A DNA stretch of 64,000 nt from an uncultured Rikenellaceae bacterium (lineage in GTDB: Bacteria > Bacteroidota > Bacteroidia > Bacteroidales > Rikenellaceae): the NCBI GenBank assembly GCA_947038405.1, contig CAMQVY010000001.1, positions 1 through 64,000 on the forward strand, in the 5' to 3' direction. The notes beneath the pieces were generated by a model, which saw only the letters and a list, made by a program, of their open reading frames with translations, made no database searches and had not been told where the DNA came from. A program made the translations under genes and the position numbers. This document shows positions 20,901 to 28,177 of this stretch, one piece after another (position 1 is the first letter of the stretch; each line of letters starts with the position of its first letter).

Positions 20901-22184
20901 AAATATTTCCCAGAAGGATTCACAAATCATCAGTACGACATCCCTGCATGGCAGAAAGTCAAGCAGATAGATAATAAAGAGCTATGGGATGCTAGACTAC
21001 ATTTGAAGCAAAAATTAATTAGTCATATCGGAAAACGAGCACTAGATCCAAGTGAATTTATGTTTGGGTCTCCAGCAACTTTGGTTAAAATAATAGACTC
21101 ATTTAAACCAGAAGTCCTAACTATTGGTTTTGCCCGTCGTTTTGCGACATACAAAAGAGCACACCTATTATTTACAAATTTAGAGCGATTAGAGCGAATT
21201 GTAAATAATAAAGAGCGTCCTGTTCAATTTGTTTTTGCAGGAAAAGCACATCCAAATGATATTCCAGGACAACACCTAATCAAACGTATCGTTGAAGTAT
21301 CTGCAATGCCACAATTTATGGGTAAGATTATCTTCTTGCAAAATTATGATATGGATCTCGCTCGTAAAATGGTTCAAGGGGTTGATGTTTGGTTAAATAC
21401 ACCAACTCGTCCATTAGAGGCATCAGGAACAAGTGGAGAGAAGTGTGTAATGAATGGAGTTCTACAATTCAGCGTACTTGATGGCTGGTGGGTAGAGGGC
21501 TACAAAGAGAGTGCAGGTTGGATGTTACCACAAGAGAGAACATATGACGACCAACACTTCCAAGATGAGTTAGATGCTGAGATGATCTACGCAACAATTG
21601 AAGATACTATCGCTCCTAAATACTATCACAGAGACGGAGAGAACACTCCAACTGACTGGCTTAAAATGATAAAGAGCTGTATTGCAGATGTTGCATCTAA
21701 CTTCACAACAAATAGAATGCTTACTGATTACGAAGAACGCTTCTATAAGAAACTACACGAACGTCATGTAAGAGTTGTTGCTGATAACTACCAAGAGGCA
21801 AAAGAGGTTGCATCATGGAAACGCAGAGTTAGCAACGCATGGGACAAGGTTCGCATTATTGATGTTAAACAGATGGACTTAATAAGATCTGCCATGTCAA
21901 TCGGCGATGGTTTTAATGTCAGTGCAACTGTAGATTTAAATGGTCTATTACCGAGTGATATTGGTGTTGAGATTGTTGTTGCGAAACAAATTCATGAAAA
22001 TAAAGCTATTGAGATTCTTGATAAATTAGAATTAAGTATTGAGAGTCAAGATGGAAATGTAGTACATTATGTTTTAAATACAGAGACTCAATTCTCAGGG
22101 ACATTTGATGTTGCACTACGTTTATATGCAAAAAATGATAAGTTACCACATAGAACTGATTTCGCCTTAGTTAAATGGGCATAA
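17931..22184 (+). CDS. Glycogen synthase (GT3) fused to alpha-glucan phosphorylase (GT35)
   Basis: This 1417-residue two-enzyme polypeptide has an N-terminal half (about 1-560) resembling the eukaryotic-type GT3 glycogen synthase: opening [18 protein letters not shown], acceptor-side region [14 protein letters not shown], and the conserved [10 protein letters not shown] near residue 440. From about residue 590 ([19 protein letters not shown]) it becomes a GlgP-type phosphorylase, with [28 protein letters not shown]-type start motifs (split here for length), HCNEGHAAF, and the PLP-lysine region [14 protein letters not shown] near residue 1165. About 190 residues follow the PLP region and family core. 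Synthesis and phosphorolysis of the same polymer in one chain is known in Bacteroidota. It is transcribed alone, with a strong terminator. No branching or debranching enzyme is adjacent. Confidence 0.93.
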   Translation: [1417 protein letters not shown]

Positions 22185-22210
22185 ATTATTTTATTAGTTA
22201 ACACCTTTTC

Positions 22211-22251
22211 AAAAAAAACCAGCTAACTGAATTCGAGTTAGCTGGTTTTTT
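22211..22251 (+). terminator. Intrinsic terminator of the glycogen fusion gene
   Basis: CCAGCTAACT pairs perfectly with AGTTAGCTGG around a 7-base loop and is followed by at least six T. Confidence 0.9.
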
Positions 22252-22293
22252 CATTACCCTATGAATAATCTTATCCACACAAAAATACACATA

Positions 22294-22331
22294 CAAAAAA
22301 AGAGCTTCCCACAATGGCAAGCTCTATTTTT
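22294..22331 (-). terminator. Intrinsic terminator of rpmI-rplT
   Basis: AGAGCTT pairs with AAGCTCT. In the minus direction the stem is followed by TTTTTTTGT. Confidence 0.8.
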
Positions 22332-22355
22332 GTACGTATTCAAAAAAATGAATAC

Positions 22356-22700
22356 CTATTTAACTGTTTTAACGATTTGTTCGAATGCAATCGGGTGGTT
22401 CATTGCTAAGTCAGCCAAAACCTTACGGTTAAGAGCGATTCCTTTAACATTTAATTTCCCAATAAATTCTGAATATGTCATTCCGTGCATACGAGCAGCC
22501 GCGTTAATACGCTGAATCCACAAACTACGGAATGTTCTCTTTTTGTACTTACGGTCGCGATACGCGTAAGTAAGACCTTTTTCAACGGTGTTTTTAGCTA
22601 CCGTCCATACGTTACCCCTTGATCCAAAGTTACCTTTGGCAAGTTTTAAAACTTTTTTTCTTTTGGCTCTTGATGCAACCGCATTTACTGACCTTGGCAT
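22356..22700 (-). CDS. rplT: 50S ribosomal protein L20
   Basis: This 114-residue protein matches L20 throughout: [19 protein letters not shown] at the start, [25 protein letters not shown] in the middle (conserved RNA-binding basic patch), and a hydrophobic C-terminal helix region [16 protein letters not shown]. It binds 23S rRNA early in assembly. It follows rpmI by 92 bases in the conserved L35-L20 order. The intervening gap can fold into a hairpin (22721-22758), which may be relevant because L20 represses its own operon in other bacteria. Confidence 0.98.
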   Translation of the reverse strand: MPRSVNAVASRAKRKKVLKLAKGNFGSRGNVWTVAKNTVEKGLTYAYRDRKYKKRTFRSLWIQRINAAARMHGMTYSEFIGKLNVKGIALNRKVLADLAMNHPIAFEQIVKTVK

Positions 22701-22720
22701 AATTGTAAGTTTTACGAATG

Positions 22721-22758
22721 ATTAGCGGAAAGTTTCTCTCTCACTCTTTGGGGCTAAT
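22721..22758 (-). promoter_or_regulatory. Hairpin in the rpmI-rplT spacer
   Basis: TTAGC and GCTAA pair at the outside, with an inner CTTT/AAAG pairing. It is just upstream of the rplT start on the transcript. Regulation by L20 is inference only. Confidence 0.3.
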
Positions 22759-22792
22759 TCACTCTTGATTAAACATGTAAGTTTCTAGTTAA

Positions 22793-22987
22793 TTACTTAA
22801 CTAGTAATAATTTGATTCTTGAAACATCTGGTGCAGCAACTAAACCTGAATAAGTTAGGTTACGCTTTTGTTTCGTTGTTTTCTTTGTCAAGATATGGCT
22901 TTTAAAAGCGTGTTTTCTCTTGATTTTCCCTGTGCCAGTGAAGCAAAAACGCTTCTTAGCCGCAGAGTTTGTTTTAATTTTTGGCAT
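22793..22987 (-). CDS. rpmI: 50S ribosomal protein L35
   Basis: This 64-residue basic protein has the L35 pattern [20 protein letters not shown], then [24 protein letters not shown], ending in a C-terminal strand with VSRIKLLL. It is the first gene of the L35-L20 pair, directly behind a good promoter at 23020-23051. The infC-thrS genes that precede rpmI in many bacteria are absent here. Confidence 0.98.
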   Translation of the reverse strand: MPKIKTNSAAKKRFCFTGTGKIKRKHAFKSHILTKKTTKQKRNLTYSGLVAAPDVSRIKLLLVK

Positions 22988-23019
22988 TTCGATTTTTAAT
23001 TAAAAAGTTAAACAGTCCA

Positions 23020-23051
23020 CAAAGGTAAACATTATATGCTTAATTAACAAA
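23020..23051 (-). promoter_or_regulatory. rpmI-rplT promoter (Bacteroidota type)
   Basis: On the minus strand TTTG is followed after 20 bases by TACCTTTG. The -7 box is 33 bases before the rpmI start. Confidence 0.7.
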
Positions 23052-23065
23052 GAACTCCTTTAAAC

Positions 23066-23128
23066 TTTTAAAGATAGCTCCGAGTTAACGATAAATTTAC
23101 ATTCGTTAACTCGGAGCTATCTTTAAAA
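23066..23128 (-). terminator. 26-bp perfect hairpin after nrdJ
   Basis: Two 26-base arms (23066-23091 and 23103-23128) are perfect complements around an 11-base loop. The stem contains GATAGCTCCGAGTTAACGA. On the nrdJ transcript it is followed only by GTTTAAAGG, so the T-run is weak. It probably insulates nrdJ from the rpmI promoter. Confidence 0.6.
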
Positions 23129-23181
23129 ATCTATTGAGATTCCAGAGCTACCATTCAGCTATCTCTGATAGTAAAATTTAT

Positions 23182-25755
23182 TTAGCTACCACATTTAGAG
23201 TAACCACAACTCATACAAACTGGACATCCACTCTGATACACAAGAGATTCTTGTCCACAATTAGTACACTTCTCTTTAACCTTCTGACCATCTCGTACAT
23301 ACTGTTTAAGAGCTCTAGCAACTCCATTTTTCCAAGTATTTATTGATTCACTATCTAAACTTAGCGACTCAATAAGAGTTACAACATCTAAAATAGGCAT
23401 TCCATTACGTAATACTCCAGATATTAATTTAGCATAATTCCAGAACATATCATCAAAAAGTCTTGAAATACCACCAACAGTGTTAGTATAGCCATACTTA
23501 TCTTTGTATTGGAAATCATAACGTTTATTTCCCTTATCATCAATAACCTTTAGAATGACACCCTTTCTGATCTTTTTAGGGATAAACATTGCATCCTCTT
23601 CTACTTTACCAGTAAATATCTCATAAGGTCTATCATTATATATTCCAACGAATGAGATCCAATCTTCAGAACCATTCTTAAATCTAACGATATCCGCAGC
23701 CAATTCGATTGGTCGATGTAGTGGAGGTCTGTATTCGCTACTATTCTCCATCGTTACATTACCTTTCTTTTTCTTCTTCTTGTTATCAACAAGTACACCT
23801 GCACGAGAACCGTCACGATAAACCGTAACTCCTTTACAACCACACTCCCAAGCTCTTTTATATACATCAGCAACAACGCTCTCAACAACATCATTCGGTA
23901 AATTTACTGTCACCGATATAGAGTGGTCAACCCATTTTTGAATCTCACCCTGCATCTGCACCTTATTAACCCAGTTAATATCATTAGCAGTTGCATTACT
24001 ATATGGAGACTTTGCAATTAACTCATCCATCTGAGCATCATCCATCACTTCTATCTGGCTAATAGTATAGCCATTAACTTCAGCCCAAATTACAAATTTA
24101 TGATGGAATACGTTATACTCTTCCCAAGAATCACCAACTTCATCAATAAAAGTAACATTTATACTCTTATCATTAGGGTTAACTTTCCTACGACGCTTAT
24201 ATACAGGTCTAAACACAGGTTCAATACCAGATGTAGTTTGAGACATTAAACTTGTTGTTCCCGTAGGAGCAATAGTCAACATACCAATATTTCTACGACC
24301 AACCTTAGTCATTTCTACATACAACTCAGGATCAGCCTCTTTAATTCTATTTATAATAGGATTATTCTCCTCTAGTACAGTATCATAAATTTCAAATGCC
24401 CCTCTCTCTTTAGCCATCTCAACTGAAGCTCTATAAGCCTCAATTGCCAAAGTCTTCTGTACCTCTACAGCAAACTTAGTAGCCTCATCAGTACCATATT
24501 GCAAACCAAGAGCCGCAAGCATGTCACCTTCAGCAGTTATCCCTAATCCAGTCCTACGACCTTGAGTTGCTTTAGTTCTAATCTTACTCCAAAGCTCAAA
24601 CTCAACACGTCTAATATCCTCCTCCTCAGGGTCTGCATTAATTTTTTCAAGTATAGCATCAATTTTCTCAAGTTCAAGGTCAATAATATCATCCATGATG
24701 TGCATAGATTTATTTACATGAACTTTAAACTTATCTGTATTGAATTTAGCCTCTTTAGTAAATGGATTATCCACATATCCATATAGGTTCAAAGCCAAAA
24801 GTCTACAACTATCATATGGGCACAATGGAATCTCACCACATGGATTTGTTGATACTGTTTTGAATCCAAAATCTGCATAACAATCAGGAACCGATTCCTT
24901 TATAATAGTATCCCAAAATAAAACGCCAGGTTCTGCCGATTTCCAAGCATTATGAATAATTTTATTCCAAAGAGCCTTAGCATCTATATCTTTTTCATAC
25001 AATGGAGTATCTGAGTCAATAGGGAATTTTTGATGGTATTTCGACTCATTATTAACAGCCTCCATAAACTCATCATCAATTTTTATTGAGACATTAGCAC
25101 CTGTAACTTTCCCAGTTTCAACCTTAGCATCAATAAAATTTTCCGCATCAGGATGTTTCACAGATAGAGACAACATCAAAGCACCTCTTCTACCATCTTG
25201 AGCAACCTCTCTAGTAGAGTTTGAGTATCTCTCCATAAACGGAACAATACCCGTAGATGTCAATGCACTATTGAAAACAGGACTTCCAGTAGGACGGATA
25301 TGTGACAAATCGTGACCAACACCACCACGTCTCTTCATTAATTGAACCTGCTCCTCATCAATACGAATGATTCCACCATATGAGTCAGCAGGAGTACGAT
25401 GCCCAATAACAAAGCAGTTAGATAGCGATGTAATTTGCATATTATTACCTACTCCCGTCATAGGACCACCCTGAGGAATAACATATTTGAAGTGATCAAA
25501 TAGGTTAAAAATCTCCTCTGCATCCATAGCATTTGGGTACTTACTCTCTATACGTGCAATTTCACCAGCAATTCGTTGATGCATCTGAACAGGTGAAGAT
25601 TCATAAATGCGTCCATAAGAGTCCTTTAAGGCATATTTACTTAACCAGACAGTTGTCGCAAGCTCATCACCTCCGAAATATTCTCTTGTGAGGTTCATGA
25701 CATCGTCATAAGCATACCCCTCTACTTGTACATTTACTTCCTTTATTTCAGACAT
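23182..25755 (-). CDS. nrdJ: Adenosylcobalamin-dependent (class II) ribonucleotide reductase
   Basis: This 857-residue reductase makes deoxynucleotides without oxygen or a separate radical subunit, using coenzyme B12. The ten-stranded barrel carries the catalytic STNPCGEIPLCPYDSCRL region (active-site Cys and Glu) and GIEPVFRPVYKRRR. A C-terminal module (from about residue 700, with SSEYRPPLHRPIELAADIVRF) resembles the TSCPD extension of class II enzymes. The tail has a zinc-ribbon-like cysteine cluster, CTNCG then CPVCMSCGYSKCG, which supplies the redox-active cysteines. Monocistronic. The leader of about 100 bases is too short for a cobalamin riboswitch. Its presence implies B12 uptake or synthesis. 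Confidence 0.95.
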   Translation of the reverse strand: MSEIKEVNVQVEGYAYDDVMNLTREYFGGDELATTVWLSKYALKDSYGRIYESSPVQMHQRIAGEIARIESKYPNAMDAEEIFNLFDHFKYVIPQGGPMTGVGNNMQITSLSNCFVIGHRTPADSYGGIIRIDEEQVQLMKRRGGVGHDLSHIRPTGSPVFNSALTSTGIVPFMERYSNSTREVAQDGRRGALMLSLSVKHPDAENFIDAKVETGKVTGANVSIKIDDEFMEAVNNESKYHQKFPIDSDTPLYEKDIDAKALWNKIIHNAWKSAEPGVLFWDTIIKESVPDCYADFGFKTVSTNPCGEIPLCPYDSCRLLALNLYGYVDNPFTKEAKFNTDKFKVHVNKSMHIMDDIIDLELEKIDAILEKINADPEEEDIRRVEFELWSKIRTKATQGRRTGLGITAEGDMLAALGLQYGTDEATKFAVEVQKTLAIEAYRASVEMAKERGAFEIYDTVLEENNPIINRIKEADPELYVEMTKVGRRNIGMLTIAPTGTTSLMSQTTSGIEPVFRPVYKRRRKVNPNDKSINVTFIDEVGDSWEEYNVFHHKFVIWAEVNGYTISQIEVMDDAQMDELIAKSPYSNATANDINWVNKVQMQGEIQKWVDHSISVTVNLPNDVVESVVADVYKRAWECGCKGVTVYRDGSRAGVLVDNKKKKKKGNVTMENSSEYRPPLHRPIELAADIVRFKNGSEDWISFVGIYNDRPYEIFTGKVEEDAMFIPKKIRKGVILKVIDDKGNKRYDFQYKDKYGYTNTVGGISRLFDDMFWNYAKLISGVLRNGMPILDVVTLIESLSLDSESINTWKNGVARALKQYVRDGQKVKEKCTNCGQESLVYQSGCPVCMSCGYSKCGS

Positions 25756-25788
25756 AATTATATTTGTATATTAAGTTTTTTTCTGGCA

Positions 25789-25796
25789 CAAATTTA
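25789..25796 (-). promoter_or_regulatory. Candidate -7 box for nrdJ
   Basis: The minus strand reads TAAATTTG, matching TAnnTTTG, 34 bases before the start. The -33 box is weak. Confidence 0.45.
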
Positions 25797-25862
25797 TCCA
25801 ACTTTCGTTAAAATATAGAGCCTCTCAAAACTATTTTATTAAAAGTTATTAACATTCTGAAT

Positions 25863-26222
25863 TTACCTAGCTTTAGAGATGACTACACACACTTTTTCAG
25901 CTTTTCCACCTAATGGCGGAGATAGTTTACAGATTCTAACCTTAGCCTCTAGCACTTGATCGAATTGCTTCAGTATCTCCTCTACAACTCTGAGACCAAC
26001 ATTTTCAATTGTATTAGAAATAATTTTCATTTGTGCTTCAACTAAGTCATACAGTAGCAGGTAATTAACTCCAGCGGTCACATCATCACTCTGTGCCGCA
26101 TCACCAATATCAGCTACCACAGACAGATCAACCCTAAAATTATTACCAACTTTATTCTCTAAATCATAACAACCATGATAGGCTCTAAATGAGATGTTAT
26201 CTAGTTCAATTGTAACAACCAT
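25863..26222 (-). CDS. folB: Dihydroneopterin aldolase
   Basis: This 119-residue enzyme of folate synthesis converts dihydroneopterin to hydroxymethyl-dihydropterin and glycolaldehyde. It shows the family start IELDNISFRAYHGCYDLE (with the conserved Tyr and Gly before the Glu), the NYLLLYDLVEAQM region aligned to the substrate pocket, a Glu-Asn-Val segment (TIENVGLRVVEEIL), and the catalytic Lys late in KLSPPLGG. Length fits. It lies between pgk and nrdJ on the same strand, but the pgk terminator at 26251-26342 suggests it is separately transcribed; no clear promoter is visible. Confidence 0.93.
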   Translation of the reverse strand: MVVTIELDNISFRAYHGCYDLENKVGNNFRVDLSVVADIGDAAQSDDVTAGVNYLLLYDLVEAQMKIISNTIENVGLRVVEEILKQFDQVLEAKVRICKLSPPLGGKAEKVCVVISKAR

Positions 26223-26250
26223 AACTTAATGATATTATAACAAAACGAGT

Positions 26251-26342
26251 AAAAAAAAGCGAAGTTTTCCAAGAAGTTTGATGAAAGTGCTAACCCTTAG
26301 GCTAATAATTTACAGCTTCATCAAACGTCTTGAAAAACTTCG
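26251..26342 (-). terminator. Long-stem terminator of pgk
   Basis: Two 26-base arms (26260-26285 and 26317-26342) pair with only two mismatches around a 31-base loop. In the minus direction the stem is followed by eight T. The arm sequence belongs to the AT-rich repeat family described under findings. Confidence 0.8.
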
Positions 26343-26378
26343 TTATTTCAACTAAGTTTTATCTTAATTTAATACTAT

Positions 26379-27638
26379 TTATTTACGAATAGCTGCGATT
26401 CCAGGAAGTTCAATACCTTCCATGTATTCAAGAAGAGCACCACCACCAGTAGATACATAACTAACTTTATCTGCAAGACCAAATTTATTGACACAAGCAA
26501 CAGAGTCACCACCACCAATAAGAGAGAATGCACCATTTGAAGTAGAGTCAGCAATTGCAATTGCAATCGACTTAGATCCAGTTTCAAACTTCTCCATCTC
26601 AAAAACTCCAACAGGACCATTCCAAAGAATAGTTTTACAAGCTAAGATATGGTTACGGAAACTTGCGTCAGCTTTTGGGCCCACGTCAAGTCCTTGCCAT
26701 CCGTCAGGAATCTCATTAGAAAGACAAGTTACGCTATTAGCATTCTCAGAGAATGAGTCTGCAGCAATAGTATCTTCAGCAAATAATATTTCGATACCTT
26801 TCTCTTTTGCTTTCGCAAGAACAGATCTTGCAACATCAAATTGCTCAGGCTCACAAAGGCTATTACCAATCTTACCACCTTCAGCAGCGATAAATGTATA
26901 TGTCATAGCACCACCAATGATTAAGCTATCTACACGCTCCATTAGCTTCTCAATGATAGTAATTTTAGAAGATACTTTTGCACCACCGATAATTGCAACG
27001 AAAGGTCTTTGAGGCTCTTTCATTAGGGCATCAACAGCTTTAAGTTCTCCGTTAATTACATAACCAAACATCTTATCATTTGGGAAATATTCTGCGATAA
27101 GAGCAGTTGAAGAGTGAGCACGGTGAGCAGTTCCAAACGCGTCATTTATATAGCAACTTGCATAAGAAGCCAATTTCTTAACGAACTCTTTTTGGCTAGC
27201 TTTAACAAGTTTTTTAGCCTCAGCTTTCTCCTCAGCAGAAGCATCCTTAGCTAAACCACGAGGTTTTCCATCCTCTTCAGCATAAAAACGAAGATTTTCA
27301 AGAAGAAGAACTTGTCCTGGTTGCAAAGCAGCGCATTTATCTACAGCTTGCTCTCCCATACAGTCATCAGCAAAATCAATTGTCATTCCAAGACGACCTT
27401 CAAGTGTTGGGATAATATGCTTTAATGAGAATTTATCTTCAGCACCAGCCTTAGGTCTACCTAAGTGAGACATAAGAATTACAGAACCACCATTTTCTAC
27501 AACTTTTTTAATTGTTGGAATAGCAGCACGGATACGAGTATCATCAGTAACCTCTAGTTTTGCATTTAATGGAACATTAAAATCTACACGGATAATAACT
27601 TTCTTGTCCTTAAAATTGTAATTTTCGATTGATAACAT
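26379..27638 (-). CDS. pgk: Phosphoglycerate kinase
   Basis: This 419-residue glycolytic enzyme transfers phosphate between 1,3-bisphosphoglycerate and ADP. N-domain substrate motifs are RVDFNVPLN and SHLGRPK; the hinge/nucleotide region shows GGAKVSSKI; the C-domain has NGPVGVFE and GGGDSVACV. An insertion with [22 protein letters not shown] near residues 118-140 matches the longer bacterial versions. Monocistronic, with a -7 box at 27709 and a long-stem terminator. Confidence 0.98.
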   Translation of the reverse strand: MLSIENYNFKDKKVIIRVDFNVPLNAKLEVTDDTRIRAAIPTIKKVVENGGSVILMSHLGRPKAGAEDKFSLKHIIPTLEGRLGMTIDFADDCMGEQAVDKCAALQPGQVLLLENLRFYAEEDGKPRGLAKDASAEEKAEAKKLVKASQKEFVKKLASYASCYINDAFGTAHRAHSSTALIAEYFPNDKMFGYVINGELKAVDALMKEPQRPFVAIIGGAKVSSKITIIEKLMERVDSLIIGGAMTYTFIAAEGGKIGNSLCEPEQFDVARSVLAKAKEKGIEILFAEDTIAADSFSENANSVTCLSNEIPDGWQGLDVGPKADASFRNHILACKTILWNGPVGVFEMEKFETGSKSIAIAIADSTSNGAFSLIGGGDSVACVNKFGLADKVSYVSTGGGALLEYMEGIELPGIAAIRK

Positions 27639-27708
27639 AATATTATACTTATAATTAAAGTTTATTTATTTTATACAAAGCACTTACTCTATCAGAGCAA
27701 ATAGATTC

Positions 27709-27740
27709 CAAAGTTACAAAAAAAATTATTATACACTAAA
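27709..27740 (-). promoter_or_regulatory. Candidate pgk promoter
   Basis: On the minus strand TTTAG is followed after about 19 bases by TAACTTTG, an exact -7 match, 71 bases before the start codon. Confidence 0.55.
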
Positions 27741-27818
27741 TATCTGTTTAAATTTTACAATTATAATTTTCAATATAGCTCTTATATCGTTGTCTGTAAT
27801 CTACAAACGAGAGAGTGA

Positions 27819-27832
27819 ACTGTCTGCGACGC
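27819..27832 (+). repeat. GTCTGCGACGC repeat, half-site
   Basis: ACTGTCTGCGACGC is shared exactly with the right arm of the palindrome at 62867-62914. In both places it adjoins AAAC and an AT-rich stretch. Confidence 0.6.
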
Positions 27833-27903
27833 AAAACTTTGAAAAGTTTTATCAAACTTCTTTGAAAACTTTGTTTTCTTAATTTTGTTTTACACATATT
27901 ATA

Positions 27904-27946
27904 GTTCTCTGCGACCACGCAGCGCAGCCCGCGAAGGGCAGTTCCC
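27904..27946 (+). repeat. GC-rich double-hairpin intergenic repeat, copy 4
   Basis: Hairpin CTGCG-ACCA-CGCAG (27909-27922), then hairpin GCCC-GCGAA-GGGC (27927-27939), then AGTTCCC. About 43 bases upstream are also shared with copy 5, including TTTACACATATTATAG. Confidence 0.8.
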
Positions 27947-28005
27947 TCCATACCGTAACCTCCTCGAAAACTTCACTTCCCTAATTTTAGTTTACACATA
28001 TTATA

Positions 28006-28048
28006 GTTCTCTGCGACCACGCAGCGCAGCCCGCGAAGGGCAGCTCCC
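28006..28048 (+). repeat. GC-rich double-hairpin intergenic repeat, copy 5
   Basis: Nearly identical to copy 4 with an offset of exactly 102 bases: CTGCG-ACCA-CGCAG (28011-28024), GCCC-GCGAA-GGGC (28029-28041), then AGCTCCC. The repeated unit spans about 86 bases (27861-27946 and 27963-28048). Confidence 0.8.
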
Positions 28049-28121
28049 CCAAACTAAAACCAAAATCCAATTAAATTAAACATTTTTTAGGTTTTGTCGT
28101 GTTTTTTTCATATATAAGAAG

Positions 28122-28129
28122 TAACTTTG
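28122..28129 (+). promoter_or_regulatory. Candidate -7 box for kbl
   Basis: TAACTTTG matches TAnnTTTG, 48 bases upstream of the kbl start. The nearest TTTG upstream (28093-28096) is 25 bases away, longer than usual. Confidence 0.45.
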
Positions 28130-28177
28130 CTAACATTTTATAATAAAAAACGTTGTTTATATTAAATAATTATAGTT

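Larger units (their letters stand above)
27639..28177. other. 539-base divergent intergenic region rich in repeats
   Basis: This gap between divergent pgk and kbl holds both promoters and, between them, repeats from all three intergenic families. ACTGTCTGCGACGC (27819-27832) also occurs near 62.9 kb. An AT-rich element related to the pgk terminator arm is at about 27841-27890. Two copies of the GC-rich double hairpin form a direct repeat with a 102-base period. An open reading stretch crosses the direct repeats but looks accidental. Confidence 0.7.

Noticed and set aside
25756-25862. Cobalamin riboswitch upstream of nrdJ
   Set aside because: The gap is only about 107 bases, includes the promoter, and shows no B12-box-like sequence.
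27861-28048. CRISPR array
   Set aside because: There are only two long units of about 86 bases with a 16-base gap, the units contain internal hairpins, and no cas genes are present.
27885-28079. 64-codon open frame crossing both copies of the 102-base direct repeat
   Set aside because: The frame exists because the repeated DNA is read twice (the peptide contains the same block two times). There is no ribosome-binding or family signal, and the region is better explained as structured noncoding repeats.
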